64,000 bases of DNA from Trichococcus ilyis (GTDB lineage: Bacteria > Bacillota > Bacilli > Lactobacillales > Aerococcaceae): NCBI RefSeq assembly GCF_900109135.1, contig NZ_FNYT01000001.1, positions 124,001 to 188,000 of the forward strand. Direction: 5' to 3'. Of this stretch, positions 46,197 through 54,388 are shown piece after piece. The notes beneath the pieces were generated by a model. The model saw only the letters and a list, made by a program, of their open reading frames with translations, made no database searches and had not been told where the DNA came from. Within the stretch, counting starts at the first letter, position 1, and each line of letters starts with the position of its first letter. The position numbers were made by a program, and so were the translations under genes.

Positions 46197-47735
46197 ATGA
46201 AGAAGAGATTTGGCCTATTATCCGCATTGAGCATCGTTATGTTATTAGCCGGTTGCGGAGCGAACACGGACAGCACAGCAGACTCAAACGCTGTTAGCGA
46301 GAGCAAGGAATCGGTCGCTGCAAGTTCTGAATCAGTGGAAGCTGTGACAGGCGCATCGGAGGTTACCTACACGGACCCGGAAGAACTGAAAGAAAGCTAT
46401 GATGTCATCATTATCGGTTCCGGCGGCGCTGGCATGACAGCAGCGATCTCAGCGAAGGATGCCGGTCTGAATCCGGTCATCTTCGAAAAAATGCCGGTTC
46501 ACGGCGGGAATACAATGAAATCTTCCGCAGGCATGAACGCATCCGCGACGAAATTCCAAGCGGAACAAGGCATCCAAGATTCAAATGAACTCTTCTATGA
46601 AGAAACATTGGCTGGCGGGAAAAATACCAACGATCCAGAATTATTGCATTATCTTGTCGACAATTCGGCATCCGCTATCGATTGGTTGGACACGATGGGA
46701 ATCACACTGAACAATATCACCGTTACCGGCGGAATGAGTGTAAATCGTACGCATCGGCCATCTGATGGTTCCGCGGTCGGTCAATACTTGGTCAAAGGGT
46801 TATATGCGAATGTTATGGAACGCGAGATTCCATTGTTCGTGAATTCGGAAGTGACTGAAGTCGTCATGACTGACGATAAAGCCAGCGGCGTCAAAGTCGA
46901 CTTCAACAACGAAGGTGAAATCACGGTTTCATCGGATGCAGTCATCATCGCAACCGGCGGATTCGGAGCTGATTTGGAAATGGTCACAGAACTGGCGCCG
47001 CAACTGGAAGGCTATGTCACCACCAACCAACCGGGATCGACAGGCGACGGCATCAAAATGGCGCAAGCCATCGGAGCCGCTGTCGTCGACATGGATCAAA
47101 TTCAGATCCATCCGACCGTACATCAGGAATCTTCATACCTGATCACGGAAGCGATCCGCGGAGAGGGCGCCATCCTTGTGAACCAGCAAGGCGAACGTTT
47201 CGTCAATGAAATGGAAACCCGCGACAATGTCTCAGCGGCCATCAACGCTCTTGAAGAAGGCTATGCCTACCTGATTTTTGATGCTGGGGTGAAGGACCGC
47301 GTCAAAGCAGTCAACACCTACATCGAAAAAGGTTTTGTCCAATCGGATGAAACGATCGAAGCGTTGGCTGGTCAATTGGGAATGGACGGCGCGACTTTGG
47401 CGCAAACATTGACTGCATGGAACGAAACGGTCGCATCCCAAGCGGATGGCGCATTCAACCGTACTACAGCCTTGAACAACCCATTGGCGACGGCGCCTTA
47501 CTTCGCAATCCAGATTGCGCCTGGCATCCACCACACAATGGGCGGATTGAAGATCAACGCCAACGCGCAAGTCATCAATACCGAAGGCACCGTCATCGAA
47601 GGCCTGTACGCTGCCGGCGAAGTGACCGGAGGCGTGCACGGCAGCAACCGTATCGGCGGCAATGCCGTTGCCGACATCATCGTCTTCGGACGCCAAGCAG
47701 GGGTACAATCCGCTAGCTACGTCCAAGCAAAATAA
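46197..47735 (+). CDS. Extracytoplasmic flavoprotein reductase (fumarate/urocanate reductase-like lipoprotein)
   Basis: The 512-residue lipoprotein has lipobox LAGC (C20), a Ser/Glu-rich linker, then an FAD-binding fumarate reductase/flavocytochrome c domain. FAD motifs are VIIIGSGGAGMTAAI and VIIATGGFG, with HTMGGLKIN and EVTGGVHGSNRIGGNA near the end. Anchored outside the cell, it probably reduces an organic acceptor such as fumarate or urocanate. There is no FMN_bind domain, but the linker has EAVTGASEVT (residues 48-57), close to the ApbE flavinylation motif. It is a single-gene unit with an upstream CodY-like box. The substrate is not established. Confidence 0.8.
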   Translation: MKKRFGLLSALSIVMLLAGCGANTDSTADSNAVSESKESVAASSESVEAVTGASEVTYTDPEELKESYDVIIIGSGGAGMTAAISAKDAGLNPVIFEKMPVHGGNTMKSSAGMNASATKFQAEQGIQDSNELFYEETLAGGKNTNDPELLHYLVDNSASAIDWLDTMGITLNNITVTGGMSVNRTHRPSDGSAVGQYLVKGLYANVMEREIPLFVNSEVTEVVMTDDKASGVKVDFNNEGEITVSSDAVIIATGGFGADLEMVTELAPQLEGYVTTNQPGSTGDGIKMAQAIGAAVVDMDQIQIHPTVHQESSYLITEAIRGEGAILVNQQGERFVNEMETRDNVSAAINALEEGYAYLIFDAGVKDRVKAVNTYIEKGFVQSDETIEALAGQLGMDGATLAQTLTAWNETVASQADGAFNRTTALNNPLATAPYFAIQIAPGIHHTMGGLKINANAQVINTEGTVIEGLYAAGEVTGGVHGSNRIGGNAVADIIVFGRQAGVQSASYVQAK

Positions 47736-47754
47736 TAACTGAATCAATTTACTG

Positions 47755-47787
47755 AAGGAGCTGTCTCGTAAATGAGATGGCTCTTTC
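47755..47787 (+). terminator. Terminator after the flavoprotein gene
   Basis: A 13-bp stem with several G-U pairs (AGGAGCTGTCTCG with TGAGATGGCTCTT) is followed by a broken T-run. Confidence 0.5.
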
Positions 47788-47874
47788 GCTTGTTTTTGCG
47801 TCAATAAAGGTGGGGCTGCCGAGGGAGACTCTCCAGCCGTGATCATTCAAAAAGCGAACGACGAATAATCCCGC

Positions 47875-48005
47875 TCTCCTCCGGTGAACGGAGGCTTCGC
47901 CGGAGTTCGCCCTACATTTGCTTGCCTCCTCCGATGAGAATGGCTTCGTCGGAGCTGCGGCTGATTGTTACCGGTGTCCTCCGGCGGGTGAAGCGTTCAC
48001 CAGAG
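47875..48005. repeat. Intergenic hairpin repeat, copy 1
   Basis: Three successive hairpins share the pattern CTCCGGTGAA...TTCGCCGGAG. The first 34 bases are identical to those at 55317-55350, and the remaining 97 align with a second copy there. It lies between convergent genes. No coding potential was seen in this 360-bp gap. Confidence 0.75.
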
Positions 48006-48049
48006 TTGATGAGCGTTTCCGCCGCTTTCCTCCGGTCAGCGGGCACACA

Positions 48050-48094
48050 CAAAAAAAGAATGGCTGCCTCTGATATTTGAAGGCAGCCATTCTT
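48050..48094 (-). terminator. Terminator after the ABC exporter gene
   Basis: A 14-bp perfect stem, AAGAATGGCTGCCT with AGGCAGCCATTCTT, is followed on the minus strand by a T-run. Confidence 0.85.
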
Positions 48095-48095
48095 T

Positions 48096-49814
48096 TCAGT
48101 TGGTCAAAAATTGGGCTTCATAAAGGCGGCGGTAAGTGCCGTTGTGCGCCATCAGCTCGCTGTGGCTGCCCTGTTCGGAGATTCCCTGTTCATCCACAAC
48201 GATGATGCGGTCGGCATGTTTGATGGTCGCCAAGCGGTGGGCGATAATCATGGTCGTCCGGCCCTTCGAAAGGGAGTCCAGCGATTCCTGGATTACTTGT
48301 TCCGTCTCGGTATCGAGGGCGGAAGTCGCTTCATCCAAAATCAGGATCGGCGGGTTCTTCAGGAACATGCGGGCGATCGAGAGCCGCTGTTTTTGGCCGC
48401 CGGAAAGTTTGACGCCGCGTTCCCCGATGACCGTATCGAAGCCTTTCGGCATCTCGGCGATGACTTTATCCAGATTGGCCATCTGGGCTGCTTGCTCGAT
48501 TTCGGCATCCGTCGCATCCAGTTTGCCGTAGGCGATATTTTCGCGGATGGTGCCTGGAAAGAGGAAGACATCCTGTTGGACAACGCCGATCTGGTTGCGC
48601 AGGGAATGCATGGTCATGTCCTGAATGGCGATGCCGTCGACCGTGATGGAGCCTTCCTGGATCTCGTAAAAACGGGGCAGGAGGTTGCACAGCGTCGTTT
48701 TGCCGGCCCCGCTCGGACCGACAAAAGCGACGGTCTCGCCAGCACGGATCGTCAAATTGACGCGGTCCAATATCTTCTTCGATTCATCGTACCAGAAGGA
48801 AACATCGTCATAGACAATGTCACCCTTCAGGCCTGAAACGACCAGTGCGCCAGGGTTGTCCTGAATCGCCGGTACGCGGTCGAGCTCTTCGATGAAACGC
48901 TTGAACCCGGCGATCCCTTTCGGATAGCTTTCGATCATCGTGTTCACTTTTTCGATCGGGCGGACAAAAATATTGGACAAGAGGATGAAACCGATGAACT
49001 CGCCGTAGGAAAGTTGGCCCTGGATTGTGTAGTAGGCGCCGAAGAAGAGCGCGAACAGGTTGATGAGCCGAATCAGAAAGTAATTGTAAGCTGAACTGAT
49101 GCCCATCATTTTATAAAACAACAGTTTCGAACGGCGATAGGCTTGGTTCCAGCCCTCGAAGCGCTTGGCTTCATATGCTTCGTTCGCAAATGCCTGCACC
49201 ACGCGGATGCCGCCGACGGATGCTTCGATGCCGGCACTGAATTCACCCAGATCCTCGAAGATGCGTGTGTTCACCTTCGTCATGCGCTTGTTGAAGAACA
49301 CCAGAGCGACGGTGATGAACGGGATCATGATGAAAGTGGCGACAGCCAACTGGACGTGGATGTTCAGCATCAGCAGGAAAGAGCCCAACAAGGTGATGAT
49401 CGTGATGAAGACATCTTCCGGACCGTGGTGGGCCACTTCGGAAATTTCGAAAAGATCCGAAGTGAGGCGCGTCATCAATTTTCCGGTCTTTTGGTTGTCG
49501 TAATAGCTGAACGGCTGTTTCTGCAGATGGCCGTAGAGCTGGCGGCGCATGTCCGTCTCGATGTTGACGCCCAGTTCGTGGCCGAAGAACACAACGATGT
49601 ATTGCATCGCCGTATTGATGATGTAAAGGAACAACAAACCGACAGACACCAACAGGATCAGATTCCAGTTCCCCGACGGTAAAATCGAATCGATGACGCT
49701 GTTGACGACAATCGGAAAAGACAGCTCCAATACGGCCGCCAGGATGGCGCAGCAAAAATCAATCAGGAACAGCCGCTTGTACGGTTTATAATAGCTGAAA
49801 AAACGTTTTAGCAT
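48096..49814 (-). CDS. ABC exporter, fused permease and ATPase (multidrug type)
   Basis: The 572-residue half-transporter has six membrane helices (about 1-310) followed by an ATPase domain: Walker A GPSGAGKTT, Q-loop VVQQDVFLFPGTI, signature LSGGQKQR, Walker B ILILDEAT and switch IAHRL. It belongs to the BmrA/MsbA-like family and likely works as a homodimer exporting lipids or drugs. The start at 49814 follows AAGGAGGT; an ATG nine codons upstream overlaps that site. Confidence 0.9.
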   Translation of the reverse strand: MLKRFFSYYKPYKRLFLIDFCCAILAAVLELSFPIVVNSVIDSILPSGNWNLILLVSVGLLFLYIINTAMQYIVVFFGHELGVNIETDMRRQLYGHLQKQPFSYYDNQKTGKLMTRLTSDLFEISEVAHHGPEDVFITIITLLGSFLLMLNIHVQLAVATFIMIPFITVALVFFNKRMTKVNTRIFEDLGEFSAGIEASVGGIRVVQAFANEAYEAKRFEGWNQAYRRSKLLFYKMMGISSAYNYFLIRLINLFALFFGAYYTIQGQLSYGEFIGFILLSNIFVRPIEKVNTMIESYPKGIAGFKRFIEELDRVPAIQDNPGALVVSGLKGDIVYDDVSFWYDESKKILDRVNLTIRAGETVAFVGPSGAGKTTLCNLLPRFYEIQEGSITVDGIAIQDMTMHSLRNQIGVVQQDVFLFPGTIRENIAYGKLDATDAEIEQAAQMANLDKVIAEMPKGFDTVIGERGVKLSGGQKQRLSIARMFLKNPPILILDEATSALDTETEQVIQESLDSLSKGRTTMIIAHRLATIKHADRIIVVDEQGISEQGSHSELMAHNGTYRRLYEAQFLTN

Positions 49815-50206
49815 GAGTACCTCCTTGGAAAAATCATTCAAATATATTTATAACACAGATTGCCCGTCAGAGGTATTTATTCGGCTTGAGACAGAACGGG
49901 AACAATAATTACTTTAAGATGACAACATTTCCGTTACAAACGATGCTCTGAAAAATAAAAGGATGCGCCTTCCGAAGCTTTAAAGCGGCTTTTGAGTTAA
50001 GGATTCGTAAAGCGGAGAAGGTCAGGCGCTGAAGTAACGGTTGACTCTTTCGGTGTGATACAATTTGAGCATAGAGGAACAACGGAAAGTTGTTGGAATT
50101 TGTCAGATCGGCTACAACAGCACCAAGATGCATCTGTGTGGCTACTTCTCATAAGTAAAAGCGTTGTTTGGTTTGCGGTTGCGTTCGGAAAAGGAGTGGA
50201 TTATTT
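49815..50206. other. Intergenic region between the divergent ABC exporter and nadE
   Basis: I see no credible gene here. An extended -10 (TGATACAAT, 50056-50064) could serve nadE but has no clear -35. A 74-codon minus frame at 49909-50133 lacks a ribosome binding site and family resemblance. Confidence 0.35.
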
Positions 50207-52162
50207 GTGGTTTCTATAAACGAGCTCGGTTTTATCCGGGCGGGAGTAGCCGTTCCAAAACTTCAGGTTGCGGATCCAACTTTCAATTGTCGACAAATAT
50301 TGGATATAAGCCTCAAAGCCGCTTCTCAAAAGGTCAACGTGCTTTTATTCCCTGAACTCAGCATTACGGGCTACACCAGCGGAGACCTGTTCCATCAGCG
50401 TCTGTTGCTGGAAGCGGCCGAGAAAGAGTTGGCGGAATTGCTCCAGGGGACAAAAGCTCTTGAAATGGTGATTGCGGCAGGGCTGCCTGTGCGGGCGGAC
50501 AATCAACTGTTCAATTGCGCTGTCGTCTTCTTCAAAGGCAGAATATTAGGCGTCGTCCCAAAGACCTTGATCCCTAACTACAATGAATTTTATGAGAAAC
50601 GCTGGTTTTCTTCATCCGTTCACCGCATTTCCGACAAAATCAGCCTCTGCGGGCAGGAGGTCCCGTTTTGCGAGAATCTGTTGTTCAAAGATGCCGGTTC
50701 GGAGTTGGTGATCGGTGTGGAAATTTGCGAAGATCTATGGGTTCCGATTCCGCCCAGTTCCAACCATGCGCTGTACGGGGCCAACCTGCTCCTCAACCTA
50801 TCGGCCAGCAATGAAGTGGTGGGCAAAGCAGCCTACCGGAAAAGTCTCGTGGTGGGGCAGTCCGCGAAATGTATCGCAGCCTATCTATACGCATCGTCCG
50901 GCTCCGGCGAGTCCACCACCGATCTGGTTTTTGGCGGGCATGCCATCATCGCAGAAAACGGAATCTTGCTGCAAGAAGACAGGATGAACCTGCAGGAAAC
51001 CCTGCTCATCCAGGATATCGATATCGAGCGTCTCATGAATGACCGCAGAAAAATCAATTCCTTCATGGGCAATGTGGAACGCCATGACTATCAAACCGTC
51101 ATTTTCCAGCTGGATCACGCGGCAGCAGCTCGAGAAGCGGAAAATGAAACGACCGACTTCCGCCGCAAGGCTGACCCTAAACCTTTTGTCCCGGCAGAAA
51201 AACAGACTCGTGAGCAGTCGTGTTCCGACATATTCAGCATTCAAGCAACCGGATTGGCCCAACGTCTGAACAAGACAGGAATCAAGAAGGCGGTGTTGGG
51301 GATTTCCGGTGGCCTCGATTCCACCTTAGCCCTTCTGGTGACCTATCATGCGTATAAACAGCTTCAGCGCCCAGCCAAAGATATCATCGGGGTTACCATG
51401 CCGGGATTCGGGACATCCAATCGCACCTACGCGAATGCCTCATCACTGATGCAGGCGTTGGGGATCACGACTAAAGACATATCCATCCGGGACGCCTGCA
51501 TCCAGCACATGGAGGATATCGGCCATGATCCAAATGAAAAGGATATCACCTACGAGAATCTCCAAGCGAGGGAGCGGACCCAAATTTTAATGGATATCGC
51601 CAACCAGGAGGCAGGACTGGTGGTCGGTACGGGCGATTTGTCGGAGTTGGCATTGGGTTGGTGCACGTATAATGGCGATCATATGAGCATGTATGGCGTC
51701 AACGCCAGCGTGCCGAAGACCTTGGTTAAATATTTAGTGGCATGGGTTGCGGAATCGGCTGAGCCCGATATCAAAACGGTACTGGAAGATATCCTCAATA
51801 CGCCGATCAGTCCCGAACTGCTTCCGCTGGATCAGGCCGGGAACATCCAGCAGATGACGGAAAAGGCTATCGGCTCCTATGATCTGCACGACTTTTTCCT
51901 TTATTATGTGCTGCGGTTCGGCTTCAGGCCCGCCAAGATCGTTTTCCTGGCTGAGCACGCCTTTGAGGACAGCGATAGGCAAACGATCATCAATCAACTC
52001 CGGGTGTTCTACAAACGTTTCTTCACCCAACAATTCAAACGCTCTTGCATGCCGGACGGCGTGAAGGTAGGTTCGGTCAGCCTTTCCCCCCGAGGTGATT
52101 GGCGCATGCCGAGTGATGCAAGCTATGAACTTTGGCTGAGTGAACTGGAGCGCATGGCGTAA
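50207..52162 (+). CDS. nadE: NAD+ synthase, glutamine-hydrolysing
   Basis: The 651-residue two-domain enzyme amidates nicotinic acid adenine dinucleotide with glutamine. The N-terminal nitrilase-type glutaminase carries the triad E50 (LFPELSITGY), K119 (VPKTLIPNYNEFYE) and C174 (GVEICEDLW). The C-terminal synthetase has the P-loop ISGGLDSTLAL (about 367-377) and GTGDLSELALGW. The start is taken as GTG at 50207, eleven bases after AAAGGAG; an earlier in-frame GTG-type start at 50168 has no such site. A terminator follows. Confidence 0.93.
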   Translation: MVSINELGFIRAGVAVPKLQVADPTFNCRQILDISLKAASQKVNVLLFPELSITGYTSGDLFHQRLLLEAAEKELAELLQGTKALEMVIAAGLPVRADNQLFNCAVVFFKGRILGVVPKTLIPNYNEFYEKRWFSSSVHRISDKISLCGQEVPFCENLLFKDAGSELVIGVEICEDLWVPIPPSSNHALYGANLLLNLSASNEVVGKAAYRKSLVVGQSAKCIAAYLYASSGSGESTTDLVFGGHAIIAENGILLQEDRMNLQETLLIQDIDIERLMNDRRKINSFMGNVERHDYQTVIFQLDHAAAAREAENETTDFRRKADPKPFVPAEKQTREQSCSDIFSIQATGLAQRLNKTGIKKAVLGISGGLDSTLALLVTYHAYKQLQRPAKDIIGVTMPGFGTSNRTYANASSLMQALGITTKDISIRDACIQHMEDIGHDPNEKDITYENLQARERTQILMDIANQEAGLVVGTGDLSELALGWCTYNGDHMSMYGVNASVPKTLVKYLVAWVAESAEPDIKTVLEDILNTPISPELLPLDQAGNIQQMTEKAIGSYDLHDFFLYYVLRFGFRPAKIVFLAEHAFEDSDRQTIINQLRVFYKRFFTQQFKRSCMPDGVKVGSVSLSPRGDWRMPSDASYELWLSELERMA

Positions 52163-52212
52163 CATAATAGGACTATGCTGGCCAGCTCTGGATCCGGAAG
52201 GTATTGACAAAT

Positions 52213-52261
52213 AAGAGACAGTGGAAATGAGAGAATTTCTTTCCCATTTCCACTGTCTCTT
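52213..52261 (+). terminator. Terminator after nadE
   Basis: Arms of 17 bases (AAGAGACAGTGGAAATG with CATTTCCACTGTCTCTT) pair perfectly and are followed by a T-rich stretch. Confidence 0.75.
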
Positions 52262-52266
52262 TCTTT

Positions 52267-52404
52267 TCTGACAATCGAATAATACCAGGAAAGCAAACCG
52301 CTCAGCACAGTGGATTGAAATTGTCGAATAGGTGAGGAACATTCGATTAATTGCTTCCGCATCGCACTGGAATTGTCGAATACGCGAGCGACATCCGACA
52401 ATCT
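52267..52404. repeat. Tandem intergenic repeat, 52-bp period
   Basis: AATTGTCGAATA occurs at 52319 and again at 52371, each followed by a similar G-rich stretch and by ACATTCGA or ACATCCGA. A diverged, shorter copy begins near 52267. Each unit can fold through ATTGTCG pairing with a downstream CGACAAT or CGATTAAT. It is a different family from the CCGGTGA hairpins. Confidence 0.6.
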
Positions 52405-52417
52405 CGGCCCCGCAGTC

Positions 52418-52455
52418 AAAAAAAGCGAGGCTGAATTATGCATCCTCGTTTTTTT
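52418..52455. terminator. Terminator-like hairpin with A-run and T-run
   Basis: CGAGG pairs with CCTCG, flanked by A7 and T7 that extend the stem. It could act on either strand, but no gene ends directly beside it. Confidence 0.5.
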
Positions 52456-52646
52456 ACAGTTGTCAAGTCGCTTAAGTTAATGACATTGCCATCGAGGCGA
52501 CCACGTTCTTTTCTCGTATTATTTATCTTCCGAATGCCGTTCGCCGACCTGGAAGTCATCGGCGTGTATTTGATTTTTTCGATGTTGATGCGGTTCGCCT
52601 CCAATCAAAAATCCTATTATCTGTAAAGTACCATACCCTGCCGGCA

Positions 52647-52693
52647 GGAGGCAATCGGAGATTTTGAAAGGATTTTTTCAGATAATTGCCTCC
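52647..52693. other. Inverted repeat upstream of the VOC gene
   Basis: GGAGGCAAT (52647-52655) and ATTGCCTCC (52685-52693) form a 9-bp stem around an AT-rich centre. TTTTTTCAGATAATT (52673-52687) in it matches 12 of 15 CodY consensus positions, though T-runs make such matches easy by chance. The rest of 52456-52796 shows no credible gene. Confidence 0.4.
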
Positions 52694-52796
52694 GGGACGA
52701 ATAGTCTAGACAAATTTATTTCAATCGAAGCCTATCGCCTGTCATTTCATGGTCAAGACGGTATACTGACAGTATGATAAAAGGGGGAATTGCAAT

Positions 52797-53180
52797 ATGA
52801 GAATAGAGCACATCGGTCTTTGGACTGCGGATCTGGAAAAAATGAAAGCCTTCTACTGTGAATATTTTAAAGCGACAGCTGGGGAATTGTACCATAATCA
52901 GAAATCGGGATTCCAATCCTACTTCTTGTCTTTCGCGGATGGCGCCAGGTTGGAAATCATGCATCGCCAAGATGTCATCGAAGGGTCCCAAACCAATGAA
53001 ATATTGGGCTTCGCGCATCTTGCCATCTCGGTGGGCAGCAAAGAAACAGTGGACGCATTGACGCAAAAACTTGTGGATGCAGGCTATCCCTTGTTGAGCC
53101 CGTGCCGAGTGACCGGCGACGGCTATTATGAGTCCGTCATCGGCGATCCGGAAGGCAACAGAATCGAAATTACGATCTGA
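52797..53180 (+). CDS. VOC family protein (glyoxalase/bleomycin resistance fold)
   Basis: The 127-residue protein has the vicinal oxygen chelate fold in two repeats: MRIEHIGLWTADLEKMKAFY (metal-site His5), then LEIMHR, GFAHLAISVGS and DPEGNRIEITI (C-terminal Glu). All metal-ligand positions expected for GloA-like proteins are present, but substrate cannot be predicted. It is a single gene with AAAGGGGG before the ATG and a terminator 80 bp after it. Confidence 0.82.
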   Translation: MRIEHIGLWTADLEKMKAFYCEYFKATAGELYHNQKSGFQSYFLSFADGARLEIMHRQDVIEGSQTNEILGFAHLAISVGSKETVDALTQKLVDAGYPLLSPCRVTGDGYYESVIGDPEGNRIEITI

Positions 53181-53261
53181 GATTAAATGATGGGTTAAGG
53201 GACCGTAAATGGAAGCAAATATTTTGAATCTGGAGAAATATCTGTAGAAAAACCTACTAAA

Positions 53262-53296
53262 AGCCGGATCCGCCTTTTTGCGGATCTGGCTTTTTT
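53262..53296 (+). terminator. Terminator after the VOC gene
   Basis: The 12-bp stem AGCCGGATCCGC / GCGGATCTGGCT (one G-U) is followed by six T. Confidence 0.8.
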
Positions 53297-53312
53297 GGCG
53301 GAAAAGGGGCGG

Positions 53313-53445
53313 AAATCCGGTGAGGCGCTCCTCGCCGGATTTGAGCAAGCGAATGCTATCGGATTTCCCGGTGAGAGTACGTTCACCGGGAAATATCAAT
53401 ACGCTTGCGTTAAAATTACCGGTGAGGCCTTCCTCACCGGTAATT
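53313..53445. repeat. Intergenic triple-hairpin repeat, copy 3 (variant)
   Basis: Three hairpins of 13, 12 and 14 bp lie at 53313-53342, 53363-53394 and 53414-53445. All have CCGGTGA in the left arm, but different flanking bases that still pair (AAAT, ATTTC and AATTA types). GCAAGCG (53345-53351) and its inverse CGCTTGC (53402-53408) bracket the middle hairpin. Pairing is kept although sequence differs. No gene is seen here. Confidence 0.75.
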
Positions 53446-53563
53446 CGCGTCCATAGTGGTGGGCGATTTCGTTAAGAATTGTTTAAAAGAATAATTAATT
53501 ATTGATAAACGATAAATAAAAAGCTAAAATAACAGTAACAAATCCAAACGAGGTGTTGTGCAA

Positions 53564-54043
53564 ATGAAACGAGAAACACTCTTTTTGAAAACGATCGTCT
53601 TCCTGTTGGGACTGCCGGTATTGGCGCTCTGCATTTTTATCATCCCGGAAATTGCGGCCTTCCTGGTCGAACTGGTCCCAAGCCTTGCCTATCTGCAGTA
53701 TCCCTTCATGATCGGCTTGTATGCATCTGCGGGCATCTATTTTTTTGCTCTGTACCAAGTCTTCAGGCTGCTGGGCTTCATCGATCAGGACCTGGCATTT
53801 TCCGATTTGACGGTGCACGTGCTGAAGAACATCAAATTCTGCGCAGCTGCGATCGGCAGCTTGTTCATTTTGTTCATGCCGCTCATTTTCATGATGGGTG
53901 ATCTTGATGATGCACCAGGCCTCGTACTGATCGGCCTGATCATCATTTTCGCCTGCATGGTGATCGCGGTCTTTGCGGCGGTCCTAGAGAAACTCCTGCA
54001 AAATGCGATCGCAATCAAGCAAGAAAACGACTATACGATATGA
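53564..54043 (+). CDS. DUF2975 family membrane protein
   Basis: The 159-residue protein has four predicted membrane segments (about 8-30, 45-68, 90-110 and 120-145). It ends with a short charged tail, matching DUF2975 proteins. Their role is unknown; they are regularly encoded just before a small XRE-type regulator, as here. The ATG at 53564 lies eight bases after GAGGTG; a GTG two codons earlier is less likely. Confidence 0.75.
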   Translation: MKRETLFLKTIVFLLGLPVLALCIFIIPEIAAFLVELVPSLAYLQYPFMIGLYASAGIYFFALYQVFRLLGFIDQDLAFSDLTVHVLKNIKFCAAAIGSLFILFMPLIFMMGDLDDAPGLVLIGLIIIFACMVIAVFAAVLEKLLQNAIAIKQENDYTI

Positions 54044-54053
54044 GGTGCGCAAA

Positions 54054-54266
54054 ATGGCAATAATCATCAATATAGACGTCATGTTGGCAAAACGAAAAAT
54101 GAGCGTCACTGAACTGTCGCAGCGCGTCGGCATCACGATGGCCAATCTGTCGATCCTGAAAACCGGAAAAGCCAAGGCGATCCGCTTCTCGACGTTGGAG
54201 GCAATCTGCAAGGCCCTCGACTGCCAACCCGGCGACATCCTCGAATACCGGGCCGATGAGGAATGA
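54054..54266 (+). CDS. Small XRE-family helix-turn-helix regulator (YozG-like)
   Basis: The 70-residue protein is almost only a Cro/C1-type DNA-binding domain: MLAKRKMSVTELSQRVGITMANLSILKTGK, then STLEAICKALDCQPGDILEY. It begins at 54054 after GAGGTG, ten bases past the DUF2975 stop, so the two form an operon. Similar pairs probably act as a membrane protein plus its regulator; the target is unknown. Confidence 0.85.
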   Translation: MAIIINIDVMLAKRKMSVTELSQRVGITMANLSILKTGKAKAIRFSTLEAICKALDCQPGDILEYRADEE

Positions 54267-54388
54267 CCGGATCTGCGCCAGTGTGGACCAAATAAAATGA
54301 TCCAAAATACAGGGGAATCCCTTAGTCCGGAATAGTGCGATCATTCACATGACGTGGTAAAATGGTAAAAAACAACGGAGGTTTTACC

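Noticed and set aside
52416-52626. Overlapping 62-codon frames on both strands between nadE and the VOC gene.
   Set aside because: Neither has a ribosome binding site. The plus frame starts inside a terminator hairpin, and the minus frame begins with a TTG directly after a stop. A degraded gene remnant is possible but cannot be supported.
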